Below are positions 25,401-38,640 of a stretch of DNA of 64,000 bases, one piece after another. Under the pieces are notes generated by a model. The model did not search any database. It was given only the letters and a program-made list of their open reading frames with translations, and was not told the origin of the DNA. The translations under genes and the position numbers were made by a program. Origin of the DNA: Plectrocnemia conspersa (lineage: Eukaryota > Arthropoda > Insecta > Trichoptera > Polycentropodidae); the NCBI GenBank assembly GCA_009617715.1, contig VTFK01000077.1, positions 186,001-250,000 on the forward strand, read 5' to 3'. How positions within the stretch are numbered: the stretch's first letter is position 1; every line of letters starts with the position of its first letter.

Positions 25401-28400
25401 CGTAACTCGGTTTTATTCCAGTTATTTATAACGATATTCATTCATGAGGTTAAGCAAATCATGGAAAATCTAATCTAAGAGGATCTATCGAAATTTAATT
25501 TGTATCTAAAATTTAGATACGATAGAAATTTTAAAACTAGGATTCATATGTGATTTAAAACCAGTTGTTTGTTGATGTAAGAAATCCGAATCTTGGACAC
25601 CTTACGTTCTATTTAAAAAAAAATGCTATCACAACGCATAAACGCTAAAACTACAACAACTCCCTAATACAGTGATTCAATATGAAGCAACACATAATAT
25701 CTAACTCTCCAAATTATATATAACAAGGCACTTGAAATATTCTAAAACATTATGAAAAGATCCTCCATTAATCAATATTCGCATTCACTGACACAAAACA
25801 ACTACAGAGGAATACCTCACAGTCATACTAATATCAAATATAAGACATAAAGGGTAATAAAACATCACTAAAATACATGTTGATTTATTAAATTTTAAGC
25901 TAAGGTGTAAAAGATATACATAAGGGTTATTGTTATAAATATAATTAATATACCTATATAGCTTATGGGCACTCTGTCGGAAAAGCCCAAGACAAAAGAG
26001 CCTTGAACAAAACGGCGGGTACACAAAATAGCCCTTACAAAATAGCTCACACTGACGGGTCACGATAATATATATAGCCTAGTTCTTAGTTTTAAGTTTA
26101 TAATTTTGTAAAAGGGTTTTACATGCTTTCCCTTGGTCCACTTTGTTTATTACTTTAGATGTATTATTTAAATAAATATTTTAATTAGACTTTATATCAA
26201 CAATAAAATTCTTAATTTTTTCTGCGATATATTTTAATTGTTTCCCATTTATATAATAATTTGCTTAATGCCTTTTTTCATATATGTATTATTAAAAAAA
26301 AAACTGATCCAAATCATACATTAAATGTTTTCCCATGAAATTGAATTTATATTCCAATTCGTTTTCAATCAATAATGCTTCCTACATTTCGAAAAGGGAT
26401 ACTAACCCTAAAATAATTGACGTTGGTAATTAATTTAGAGTAGGGGGAACAGCTTCGAAATGGTGTAATATTTTAGTGACCAAAATATACTAATAATTAT
26501 TTTGGTATATATTTAAAAAATAATTATTATTATATATATTATACGATAGTTTAATATTTTAGATGATTTAACTTGGTTAACATTAACTGATTTTAATTAA
26601 ATCATTATTGATAAATTGTGTATCGACGGTAATTTTTTAATCATTATCTAAATTTAACCATGCGATTAGTAGAAGGATATAAGAGCACTGTATTAAATGA
26701 AACATTGTCTGAAGTCAGAGCAAATAGTTCAGCTACGCCTGCAAGCGCGGCTTTCCGAGCTTTATACAGCGAAAGCTCGGCTGTTTATTGCTGACATAAA
26801 TTCAGATTGAATGTGTTGTGCGGTGTTTGTTATGATTTTGCATAAATTGTTGTTATTCAACAGTTTGGGCCGATTGTTTATCGGTTTGGCACGAACCCAG
26901 GAAACGGAGCTGCGGCTCAGGAGTGATTTAACACGAACCGATTGAAAATGTAGCGGGAATAAGTGTTACTGACCATAAAACAAAAATATTTGCATAGATC
27001 TTTCGCAATAAAATTTAAATATAACATAATATTTATTAACTGCTTTTATTTAATCTTATGATGATGGCATTTATAGTCAGCTTGACATAGATATTTTTTT
27101 ATTATATTGCTACTGCTATAACAGTTATATGTGGACTAAACAGAGTCTTAACGATAACACTTTAACTGAAATACAAATTTGAATTCTTATATTTTACACC
27201 TGTTTTTGCGTAGGAGCTTGTAACGACAATACAATATTATTTCTTATTTTATAACCCTTTATGGATATTCTGGAATATTTTAGTGTGTTCTTTTTTGAGT
27301 TTGAGAAATATTTTTATAACTAAAAAATAAACACCTTATTTAGTCTATTCCAAATATTGCTAACGCCTCATATGTGCTTTCCCTATTATTTTTTTCATTA
27401 CTTAAAAGTAGTTACTTATTATGAGATTATATTTTTGGCAGATAAATATCATTTAAATTGAATCAAATTAACTTTTAAGGGTTTTGTTCAAACTAAGAAG
27501 AGCTTAATTCTTCCCAAAAGTGCTCGCTTGCATTCAACCTAAAGGAGGAAAGCTGGTATTAATCCAATAATCTCTCTTCTATATTTTTTCGTAAAAACAA
27601 TCAACGAAGAAATATAAATACATTATGTACACCATTGCCGTTATATCAATTACTATTTTACTTTTGCTAAAGTTGTGTGAACAGATTTTATTTTTTATAT
27701 GCTTGTGTTATGCAATGTTTAATTCAGTTTTGTCAACGTCAAACGTTGATGTGTATCTCATTAATTTCCGGTACAAAATATCAAAGAACGATCAACAATC
27801 TCTCGAATAAATTACTCAAATGAAACTGCGAACATTCTTTGTAAAGCTTTCATAAATAACGCTATAAATTGGACAGTTTTGTGTAGATGTTTTCTTAATT
27901 ATTTAAAACTATTTTAATACTTCAATGACTAATTAGAACGCGTTCCCAAAATGTATCTTTTAAGTGATCATTTATTTACTTACTTTATATTCTTTAAGTT
28001 CTCATGATTTCTGGGTTTTTCATATAAAATATACTTGTACCTGCTCTTTGAAACCCTAATATTAATGCATATAAACTGTATTGTTTTTCATAACACTTTT
28101 AACAAGTAAATCATATTCATTGATGAATAATATCATAAAATATTACCATATGGTTCTAATATGTGCCTATTAAAAAAAATATTTTTAATTTTATTATATT
28201 ATAAAATTAGAAAAATAAATATCCTGAAAACAACTTACAATCAGAAAAATATATTATAAAAAAAAAATTTATCGCCTAATTATTTTTAATTTTCATTCCT
28301 AATACCTAGTTAAAATTGATTTATTTATATAGTTGTAAAAAATATTTATTAAAAAAATTCGGAATTAAATTTGTAGTTTGTATTAAATTTGCCTTATGAA

Positions 28401-28785
28401 AATCAAATAGATGAATATTGTTTAGAAGTTATCACTCTAGGGAAAATTGCCATGGAAGCACGAAGTTTCAGAGATACTATGACGATGTCTGCTAAAGTAA
28501 TTATGAACTTTTGAATGAAAGTTTTTAGATATTTTTCAAGTCTAAATTTTGACACTATTATTTAAGTTTTTTAATGATGTTACTAGAATTAAATATAAAT
28601 AATGAATTTTTTCTAATAATTAATGTAATTTATTTACTAATTAATTATAAAATACTTAAAAAGTAGATAAAAAAATTTCAGAGAGAAGAAAAAAGTTGGG
28701 TTCAAAATATTAGTAACCGAAATAAGCAAACAAAATATGCATTACTAGCATATAGCAGTACTTTCTTAATTATCCAAATGAATGC
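25401..28785. other. AT-rich stretch with one island
   Basis: No gene recognised. The island at about 26690-26960 is less AT-rich and contains a 7-bp stem (GAGCTTT/AAAGCTC, near 26757-26778) and a CCGAT/ATCGG pair. Everything else is AT-rich with short random frames. Confidence 0.45.
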
Positions 28786-28788
28786 TAA

Positions 28789-29737
28789 TGCCTGCGCTAC
28801 TCTCACTGCCGCAAATTTTATATGCCGTCCGGACGGCGGCTTCTGTCACGTACAGCTGACATATTTGCGTGCGATCGAAAAATGTGCCAAATAATCGCAA
28901 TTTTTAAATTGTCATTATATTAAGTTTGTGTGGGCACTCGCCTATACAATATCAGTGAAAACTTTTCGGTCGTAAATATTCAATTTACGCAAAATCTTCG
29001 TCGGCTTTTGCAAAATGCCATAAGGCATAAAAATGATACTTCAGAATACGAACACCACATCTGTGACTATCCTAGAATTTGTTGCCATCGATTCTAAATA
29101 AGAAATCGTTATGGTGTGACTTTTATATAAACCCATTTAGGAAAATACATAAGGATATTATATTATATTTTTTATTTAAATTTAATTTTATATGAAAAAA
29201 ATATAATAACGATATCTGTTGGAAGAATATACTATTAAAAATATAATTAATCCCTTTTGGTACCTTAAAATATTCAAAGATGTCAGTAAGAGTCTGTTGA
29301 AGTCCCCGATAAGCATGTGGTATTATTACTTGACCACGTGACCACGATGCAGCGCTCGTCATGCGTGTTGACCATAGGACGCCTACGCCCATACTGAAAT
29401 TAAACCGAGTTACTCGTTATATCTCAGTTTGCGAAAAACCATATCATTATCTCTCTCACTTTCGTCACTTAACACGCGAGAGAGCGAACGGGGAAGTATC
29501 TCACCGCTTGCCCTCAAAAGAGCAGCTTTGACTTCGGTCCTTTTGCCGACAATGTTCGGAAGCGCTCGAAGCTGGCCAAATCGACTGAATTACCCCCACT
29601 TTACCTCCCGTTCTCGGTAACCTCTGACAACTTCCGAGAGATTTTAGAGTGGGCAGAACCGAGCTAACCGAAGTAACCCATTATATTCTCTATCATTGGC
29701 CAACCTTGGTCAACTTCCAGAGAGTGTAGTGCAGGCA
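28789..29737. mobile_element. PIF/Harbinger-like non-autonomous element, copy 2
   Basis: Same family as 4780-5841, with the 12-bp palindrome CCGTCCGGACGG and the same right end (AGAGAGTGTAGTGCAGGCA). The left flank is TAA and the right flank TTA, so the target duplication is imperfect by one base. The left end lacks about 30 bp present in copy 1 just inside the inverted repeat. Length 949 bp, no transposase. Confidence 0.85.
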
Positions 29738-29740
29738 TTA

Positions 29741-32700
29741 GAAGAAGAGGCACGTATAATTGAAAAACACGGATAATCCGAACTTTTATTATTTTTTGTA
29801 TAAAATTTGTATAATATATTTACAATACTGATTTTTATTTTTTTATTTATTAAAAAAATCTGTGACTCTTTTTTTTGAGAATATTTAAATTATTTTAATA
29901 TTTCAGTACAAATTTTTAAAAGCAATATTAGAATTTACTTTGTTCGATGTGGTTTAATAAAGTTTCAACAGAAGCCAGTGCCGTCTTGAAATTAATGTTT
30001 TTATTAGTATTTTTCACGTTTATTCCCATTATCACTACCTTAATATTCTGTTTGAGTGACAATAGAAATGATATCATCTAAGCATTGAAAACCCGGATCA
30101 TTTCATGCACGACAAAACATCAATTGCCTCTGTCTTTTTAGATTTCAATACATATGTTTATACTTTATAAACGTCCACGTCTTTTTTTACGATCGAACGA
30201 GAGTTCTTGACTTCACTTTTCCCCAAGATTATGTTATTCCATGTCGTCATTTTTTCCATAAATTGATTAAGCCATCGTCTTTCTCAGCAAGAATTTCGAG
30301 AAGACCAACACGGTAAAGTTTTTTTTATTAATGATATAACAACTTAGTACCTGGATTGAAGTAAAATTTAAAGATTGGGTGGTTATTAATACTGCTTTCT
30401 GTGTCAATCCTTTTCCTGATTTTTTTCACATTAAAAACCAATCTTTGAAGATCTCTCTATCCGTCTATGCTTTATTTAGTTATAATATTATACAAGGAAT
30501 ATTTTTTATTTAAGTCTATATACAAAAGTATACATGTATTATCTTCGGCAATAGTATTTATTACAAAAAAGATACAGGCTCTTAAAAGGCACTTTAAGCA
30601 TTTTTTTTAAACAGTTTTTTCCGTACACATACATAAATAAAAGCATCAATGTTGTAAATTTCAATGCTTTTAATTGATATGTATGTAGTGTGTATTACAT
30701 ATAGTAATATATAAATAACTATATATACATTTACATAATGTATATGTATGTAAAAATATACAATATGCATATACCGCTTCTACAATTTTATTTATATATA
30801 CATTATAAAAAATGTTTAATTAACGTTTACACAAATAATCAAAATAATAAGACTGAATCCATTTTACGTTAAACTACAATAACGTGTTTAAATCTGTTAT
30901 ATACATACATATTATCAAAATCTTAAACCCTGTGAATTTTGGGATTTATCAAAATGAAAGCTTCGATTCCAGAATTGCAAAAAACTGCTGAAAATCAGAA
31001 TCTCTAATCCACGGCAATGGTCTACCTAGTTTAATAACATTAAGTACATAATAAGAACTCGATAGTCCTACGTAATCTCAATAACGATTTCGTATCGCAA
31101 GATAAACGATAATACTATATTTAAACCCTGATTGTGCACTCGCTCGGAAAATCTTTATAAATTACAATTTCTCACGGGTAAAAATTATTCGGATTGGAAA
31201 GCTCGCAACGATGAGAAAGAAGAAAAGGCAACTTATTTCCGAAAGTGTCCATTTGACGTTTAATTGGGCAATGAGCTCAAGTATTGAAGTGCACTTCGTC
31301 GAAGCACGCGATTATGATTAATCGTGCGCGCGTAATTATAGAGCGGTTTCGCGTGCTCGCGCCCCAATTGCTAATCCTGTCTGGGCAACCGTTCAGAAAA
31401 TCCCGTCAAAGCGCCCAAAAATTATGATATAATCCCCCTTTGAACGAAACATTAGAGAATAAAGTGGCGATGTGGTGGGAGAGGTTAAGGGGGTATTATA
31501 TACGCTAGATGTAAAGCTCCATTGGATGATATGCACTGATTTAAATTTAATCTCTGTACATCTAGATAAGAATAGACGAGACGAGACATTTTTTATAAAA
31601 AATAAATTAACACAGACAATCTATTTTAATAGTTTACGGTGTTGTGTAATGATGGCTCTCATAAGATAATGTTGTTATATTTATTGTTATTGCTACATAA
31701 TTATCAAAAGTGTTCATCGTAAAAAAGATAAATAGCTGAACGCAGACGTATCTCTCGTTCTGCGAAGTTGAAAGACTGTGCAAAGAGATCAAGGAACATT
31801 GAGCTACTGCTGGCAGTAAATGCATTAAAACATCAGCATGTCGGCCGGCGGAAAATTACTATGGACGCCGGTTGGTCAAATCTGGCATGAAATTGTGACT
31901 ACTTTTAACACTTAATTGATTCTCTTTGTTGTTGCTTTCTCCTAGTGCTTAATGTATTTGTTTAACAAATACATCAAAATATGTTTTACTGATTCTTTAA
32001 TATCAGATTAAAATATTCGAAGTAAAGTTATTAGAAACACATTTCTTTTAATGTTTCATTGCTCTGTATAAAGCAAGATGTTTCTGTGTACTTTTTCTAT
32101 ATTCGGTATTAATAAATCATTACAATATTATCAATGATGTTAATAGGACATATAATCCTATCTATTACATATATTGCGAGTTACTATGCTGGGCGAATAT
32201 CGTTTTCTCTGAGCAGTGGTGCAGAAGCTGGCGCAGGGATAATGTCTGTCTTTGAGAATCAGGTTAGCGGCAATTTTCTGATGCCCATTAGAGCCAGGAC
32301 GTATATGGCTATCACCACAATATATTGTTTATTGTTTTGATGCTCTCAACTCTAGCTTAATTTAAATAAATAAAAAAAATAATCGTGTAAATATTACAAT
32401 ATTACTTGTATTTTTCGATAATTTTTATATTTAGCAATTCTCTTGCATTTCGAAAATTTATAATAAAAGCTCGGTTTATGCGAGGTTTATAGTATTGTAT
32501 AAACTAAACCAGACAAATTAATTTGAAACTAGACAATATGACTTATGATGTCTGTTTTTCATTAAAAATATGTATAAAAAGATAGTTAAGCTATACTAGA
32601 CATATATATGTACATAAGCTTACCGCTTATTTGTCAAAAATAATAAAAACGATATGTGACCAATAAATTCTATATAAGAAATGTCACATTAAGTTTATTT

Positions 32701-33596
32701 TGGGTGAATTGATAAAATAAAACATTATGCAATATCGATCATTGAAGTTTTTTCTCTTTTATTGCATTTAAAATAATTCAATACCTGTATTACATTTAAG
32801 AAATGGTATTCTTTAAATGATTTTTATTAGTTATTTTTTCTTAAGAAATATCTTTATTTGATTATGATCTAATATTAATAAGACATGTATTAATTTGACT
32901 AAATATCGAGAAAACAAATAGTGGCGTTATGGAAGCAACCGAAATCCATAAACAATGGCACATGATTGCTTGCATTTATTTGTATGTTTTGCTAATAAAT
33001 TTATGGCGTTTAAAAAAATATAAATTTTCTGAAAAAACTAGATTACTAATAGATAACATTTGTGTATTGTAAAAATCATAAAAAGTAGCTACCAATAATC
33101 AATTAATATTAAAATAAATAAAACCTATTTTTTATTAGAGTGATTAAAATAAAATTTAATTGCTGGTTTATAGTTTTTAATTCGAGTATTCAAGTACTCG
33201 ATACTCGGGTATATGCGTCCATTTTTGAATTATTCGATAATCGAGTATTTAAATATAATTAAATATAATAAGAAATAATAATAAAAATAAAAATTTAATT
33301 TGCTTGGATTGATTTTCGAGCCACCGGTAATACGTTCTGTTGTTTCGACCAATGAAAAATAAGCATTCAAATATAAAACAAGATGGCTGACAGTACCATG
33401 ACAGCAGTTTTAAATAATTATTATTTAATAATAAAATTTTGTTACGCGACAATAATTTTCATTAATTCGTCATTTGACTACAAATAATCGGATTGCAAAT
33501 TAACAAGGTGTGTTATAACCATGAAAATTAAATATATACATAGTGTGTTGAAGATTGGAAGAATACATTGATTAAACTAGATAAACAATCTTCGTA
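29741..33596. other. AT-rich stretch with one island
   Basis: No gene recognised. The island at 31130-31470 is listed separately. The 68-codon + frame at 32134-32340 has no recognised family. Short CGAGTA/TACTCG inverted words occur near 33180-33250. Confidence 0.45.
31130..31470. promoter_or_regulatory. Candidate regulatory island
   Basis: GC-richer block with no coding frame. It includes GATTATGATTAATCG followed by a CGCGCGTAATTAT stretch, which are TAAT-type homeodomain core words, and several CGCG-rich segments. The function is inferred from composition only. Confidence 0.25.
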
Positions 33597-33646
33597 ATGA
33601 AATCTTCAAATTTTGAATTTCCGACGACGGGCTTCGAGGCCGAAAA
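33597..33646 (+). CDS. Candidate alternative first exon of the semaphorin gene
   Basis: ATG at 33597 opens 16 codons (MKSSNFEFPTTGFEAE) ending in AA before a GTGAGT donor. An in-frame TAA lies 13 bases upstream. The phase fits exon 39354 exactly, since AA joins G to give AAG, then GAT AGA. The stretch is also less AT-rich than its surroundings. However, it encodes no signal peptide and does not resemble the usual semaphorin N-terminus, and a phase match happens by chance one time in three. Treat as a hypothesis. Confidence 0.22.
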
Positions 33647-33649
33647 GTG

Positions 33650-35430
33650 AGTTTTTCCTTTTATAATACATAACAATTATCATTGTTTCTGATGTAATGC
33701 ATATATTCGTTAGATTTTAAGAATTGCAAATAATCCTGTTATGTTTTAAACGTGAACGTATAATATATCCTTAGTATGTATGAGGATTGAAAGTTAATGT
33801 CGATCAAATCAGCGCTGTCGCAGTGGGAACGCTATATATAATATATCAGCCAACGGACAGCTTATAAATGTGTAGTTTCTTGGATGTTATCTAATAGACA
33901 ACATTTTACAATGATTATAAATATGTGATTGCATACCTGGAATAGTTAATAACCAAAATAACTAATGTCTAATTTGAACCATTAAATTTAAAAAAATCAG
34001 AACGAACCAAAAATAATATTTAAAACTCAAAAAGTTGAGGGTCCGGTATTCGCACACTCGCTATCGTGAGGTAACGACAGCTTGTTTTAAATATATTGTA
34101 TTACACCAAAGATAAAAAATTTTATTCTAATTTTTTTAATATATTTCCCAATTTTTTGCTGGGAAAAACAATAACCTTTTGTTATTAAATATATATCCTA
34201 TTGAGTTACATTTAATTTTATTACGTGGTATATTTTTTTAATAAAGCGTCTTTGTCTACATTTATATAAAAAATACACTAATAATGTTCTAATATTTGGT
34301 TTAGCTTACATTGTATTTACAAAGTAAAGTAATATTTTACTAATCAGCAGCAAATTAGCAATCTGCAATGTACACTTTTTGTATGTATGTATGTAAATAT
34401 TAATATATTCCTACGTATATAATGGGAACAACTTATTATTTTCGTACGCGTGCCCTAGTGGGAAATTGAAGTCTCCAACCAAGAAATACTATATACATAT
34501 AAGACTGTGCAAAGATTTCGACGCCACATTCCCGCCTTTATACGTGCCGACGCTGACGTCACCCCCATTTTCCCCGCCATTGGTTTTAAATGCTCTGTCG
34601 CGGATCGCGGACCCCGAACGAGGGCTCCTTCTTAATACCAACCCCACAGAAACCCACCCAGAATGTGCCCCCGGAGAAGCCCAACTGGTCCGAACCTGAT
34701 TTTATTGAAAATTAAGCTTTGGTTTTTCCATCATCAATCTTTGTAGCAGAATCAGTAGCGGAACTATAATACATGGAGCAAAACCTCGCAACGTAGAAGA
34801 ATCCCTATGGATGTATAAAAAATACTGTAATAAATATTCTAAATCGAAATAATTTCAACAACCTACGCATTTTCAATAAAACTGCAAATGTTTCTTAGCT
34901 AACGTAGTTCATCTCAATGTCTCTATCTAAATATTGCCTTTTCATACAGATATATGCAATGAATTGCTATTTAGATTAGATAGGATTGTTTCTGCTATTA
35001 TTAAGCTGTCAAGAATAATTTATGTTTACTTCATGCAATGAGCCGCTAAGTTCTTCATTTGACGGAATGTATCGATGCCCAAAACTCGAAATATTTTCTT
35101 TGTTCAATTCGTAACCATTTTTGTTTATTGATAAACCTCCTCTTCAAATAGTAAAAAGACAGCTATTTCTGAATTAAATGCCGGTTAAACTTCTTTAAGG
35201 CTAATTTTGAAATAATTTTGTCAACATTTTCATATGCCTTTATCGACTTTAAGGACAGATCTTGGTATGGAGCATTTACTGCTGAAATACATTGCATCTA
35301 TGGCTTAACATAGGATGTCACAATAAACAAGCACACATCTTATAGTACTGACTTGTCTTACTTGATTAATTTGTACTGAGAGCTGAGTAGTGATATTTTT
35401 AGAGAGTAAATTGTTCTCGCCATCCAACGA
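33650..35430. other. Non-coding stretch with a GC-rich island
   Basis: No gene recognised. Positions about 34450-34720 are GC-rich and hold a 77-codon + frame of low complexity (many Pro and Thr) without a known motif. The rest is AT-rich. Confidence 0.4.
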
Positions 35431-36029
35431 GCTGGTTACGGCGTAACGTTTCTCGCGATGAAGGTGTGCAGGTGATTATGTCTCAGGGCTCTGTGGCCGC
35501 GTGCAGCGAGTGTCAGGTGTGATCTTCAGGTCTGTCAGTGAGGGCGCGTGGCTGGTTCCTCCGGATGGCTGCTGGTAGATCTTGGCTCTCTTGTCTCGTG
35601 CCTCAGCCGTCTTGTATCTCGGACCGTCTCTTGACCGTCTGCCATTTCCTCGTCGGAGTCCGGACTTATATCCTTTAAGGGGATGCACGCTAGCTGGCCA
35701 ATCGCGATAATGCATCGATCTCCTAGCCAATCGCTGCAGTGGCTTCGTAGAATTCGAGAAATCGGATGTTGTGTTTCGAAAAGCAAGTTTTTTGCTTGGC
35801 TCCAGACTTTCGAATTCTTCGGAAAGGATTTTCACTGTGGTGATTGATTGCGTTCGTACTGTTTTGTCACAAAAGGGATTCTCTTAACGACCCGCGTTGT
35901 GTGTTCACAAGAAATCCCTCTTGTGCCATGATGTTTGTCTCATTGTTAATGAATGAACGTTTTTTGGTCACGGTCATTAACAATGAGACAATCGCCCTTC
36001 TAAATGTGCCTATATGTGTGGTCGCCACA
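35431..36029 (-). mobile_element. LTR-like copy 2, partial
   Basis: Closely matches 8164-8873 on the minus strand, from the TGTGGCGACC end at 36029 through a TATAAG word near 35667 to about 35431, where similarity stops before the other terminus. It lacks a short block (around copy 1 position 8430) and carries an 18-base insertion beside GAGATCGATGC. A 119-codon minus frame lies inside but has no known motif and is interrupted in copy 1. Confidence 0.5.
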
Positions 36030-36044
36030 TGCTTTTACGATTTT

Positions 36045-36360
36045 TTTGCAGGCTTGAATCTCATTGGAATTAACGTTTTTCCAAATTTTTTGAACATTTT
36101 GAGAAGTGGAATATCTGGATTTGTCAAAATTTGTCAAAATTTTAGTTTCAAACATACTTTTCATAACAAGCTCGTGGATGTGATGGCGGCAAGCAAAAAG
36201 TAACAATTCCTGTTTCAAAATCAGACAGGCACCATTGATACGATCTGTATTCGAGGCTTTGGTATCACAGCAGAGGATCTGCACTTTATCTTCGAGATTC
36301 CAATTACTGATGAGTTGTAAATATGTTGTAATCTGAGCACTGGTGGAGAAGTGTTGTCCG
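36045..36360 (-). pseudogene. Relic of an uncharacterised transposon-like protein (CRHH motif)
   Basis: The minus strand reads LISNWNLEDKVQILCCDTK, then ASNTDRINGACLILKQ and LLLFACRHHIHELVMKSMFE. After that a frameshift is suggested, because a PDIPLLKMFKK-like block follows in another frame. The combination of a D-T-x-x-S-N-T-x-R block and ACRHH-x-x-E resembles a multi-copy invertebrate protein family that I recall as uncharacterised and possibly transposase-derived. The frame then runs into the LTR-like copy at 36029. Dead fragment. Confidence 0.45.
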
Positions 36361-36589
36361 CTGCGGTCTCTCGTGTTTCGGCTACTCTCGATACGCTTGA
36401 TCGTTTCTCCCTCTCGTCTCGAATCGATAGTTCGTCTGTGATGTTCTCGTCTCAAATCACTCAATCGTCTCGTGTTCTTGTCTCAAATCGCAAGATCGTA
36501 TGTTGTGTGATAATGTGTCAGACCTTTAATATTATCGATTCAAGACGTCTCCGAAAAATCACAAAAAAAAATACAGAAATAGGTTGACC

Positions 36590-37895
36590 AATTGCTTTGC
36601 TTGTATATTCGACCAACGAAATATTTTTACACTTTAAATAAGTGAAAGTTGTACGACAAACACATTCCGACGGTCGTTAATGCAAAGGGGTAAATCACAT
36701 CGGTGTTTTTTTACAGGCAGACGCATTGTCTATTGCATCCTTTATGCACAAAAGGGTAGTTTTTTCTATACATTACGAGCGCTTACCGAGAGTGCTTATT
36801 ACGGTCTATTAAGTTACGCAATTGTGTTATATATTATACATTTGTTGATGTGACCTTAACGTGGCTGTATAACTGAACCTTCTACAAAAAGGTACCTAAA
36901 ATACGTTTCAATAAATAATTTTGTTATTTTCAACAATATTATTTAGACAAAATAAAATTGCAAGAGACTCAAAAAAATGGGAAGCTCCGCCACTGAGGAA
37001 AATGTAGATGGATATGGCGTATTTATTCGTCCGTTTGTTTCGTCGCATAAATCCGACATAAATTGAAGGTTTTATCTTTTGAATTTCCGCGAGTTTCTTT
37101 TATCACTCAATTTATCTGCTCTGCGACCCGCGCCCCGTTTTACGACGCATATTTTGCGAATATCGCCTTCCTCTGCACAACCGGTCCGAAAATGAATTTG
37201 AATATTTATCGCGATGTGTGAATGTAGTTTTTATACGCTCTGCCCCGCATCCTACGTGCTGTTCTTCTATGCAAATGTTACTGCGTCTGTAAGCGCAGGA
37301 CGAATGACGCTTTTGAGAGCTTTTATGCTAGACGCTTGTGACGTTTCGATAGTGGGCCGCGAACTGCATTCGTATAGCCTCTGTTGCCTCTATTTATTCA
37401 TGACCTGACATAAACAACAAAATGTATAACAAAAACACATGAATCATAAACAAACGCCGTTTATCATTTGATTTTATTTTGCTAGCAGACCCTTGTACAT
37501 CTAAATTGACAACCATACTACAAACATACATAATTGCAGTTTATCAAAAAACTTATTTATAAACACTCACATGACAAAACTATTAGAATTTTACTCAATT
37601 AACGGTATGTTTCATAAAATTTAATATTATATAATTTCATAGCAAAATATATTTTATATTTAAATTATCCATCTCACCCTAAAACAAAATTGAGATATAA
37701 AAAAATTGTTGGTCTTAGGCAGGCCTCTTGAGAGGGAGGGGAGAAGGGACACATTTCATGGCAATAATATCTTTATAAAAAAAGTAAAAATCAACCTCAA
37801 ATAATGAATCTGAACTAAACTACTGTTGTTTGAGATGTATGTACTGATGTATTTCTGATATAAGTTCCTTTAGCCTTTTCTATAGACTTGTAATT
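36590..37895. other. Non-coding stretch with an island
   Basis: No gene recognised. Positions about 36980-37410 are GC-richer, with a 64-codon + frame of no known family. The rest is AT-rich. Confidence 0.4.
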
Positions 37896-37899
37896 AAAT

Positions 37900-38637
37900 G
37901 GTCAGAATTTAAATCAAATTTTGGTCAGAATAAAAATCAATTTTCGGTTAGAATTTTATTAGCAAAATGGTCAGAATAAAAATAATAAACGGTCAGAATA
38001 AAAATAGCACATGGTCATAATAAAGTTACTTGCTGCCATAGTCACATATTTTACGCAGGAAACTTGATGTTAATCTATTTTATTATCTCATTCCAATTGT
38101 GGTAATCACATATGCGTCTTCGCTTTTTGAATAGTTAGTCATAGATTGGATGATGCTGGACAATTACAATATATACCGAAATGACAACAAATCAATACAA
38201 TATCATTAAAAATAAGGTTAGGTTGTTTGGTTCTACAGTGAAAGTCGGCGCGAGCGGTAGCGAGACGCCTCCCTTTTCCTATATAAATTTGTAATTATTA
38301 ATAAATAAAAACCATGTTATAAAATGATTGTCATTCACCGTAGTGGTGGTCTTAGTGAAGGTCTAATAGTTGGTGTTGTTGATTCAGCGTTGGCGCGTCA
38401 GAACTGTCAAGATGTAAACGACAGACGCCGTCGAACAGTTGTACCAATCTTAACGATAACACTATTGACAACTGAAAAAATCGAATCTGACCATTTAATA
38501 TTAATTCTGACCGATCCGATTTCAATTCTGATCAATTAATATAAATTATGACAATATAATATTTATTCTGCCCGTTTAATATAAATTCTGACCCATGCAA
38601 TATAAATTCTGACCAAAACCATATTAAAATTCTGACC
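37900..38637. mobile_element. Foldback-like element with inverted tandem subrepeats
   Basis: The left arm has six tandem units starting GGTCAGAAT or a close variant at 37900, 37923, 37946, 37969, 37991 and 38013 (period 22-23 bp). The right arm has eight units of the reverse complement, ATTCTGACC or a variant, at about 38487, 38507, 38528, 38547, 38568, 38588, 38609 and 38632 (period about 20-23 bp). Arms of this kind, inverted relative to each other around a unique 450-bp centre, are the layout of foldback elements. The centre has GC-rich patches and a 71-codon + frame (38324-38539) without a known motif. No clear target duplication seen. Confidence 0.6.
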
Positions 38638-38640
38638 CGA

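Noticed and set aside
34466..34699. 77-codon + strand frame in a GC-rich island
   Set aside because: Low-complexity composition without any recognised domain or signal peptide; not used as the missing semaphorin N-terminus.
35476..35835. 119-codon minus-strand frame as a gene
   Set aside because: It lies inside an LTR-like repeat, has no known motif and is interrupted in the copy at 8162-8873.
37900..38640. Regular short repeats as a CRISPR array
   Set aside because: Units are contiguous with variable AT filler, the two arms are inverted to each other, and the genome is animal.
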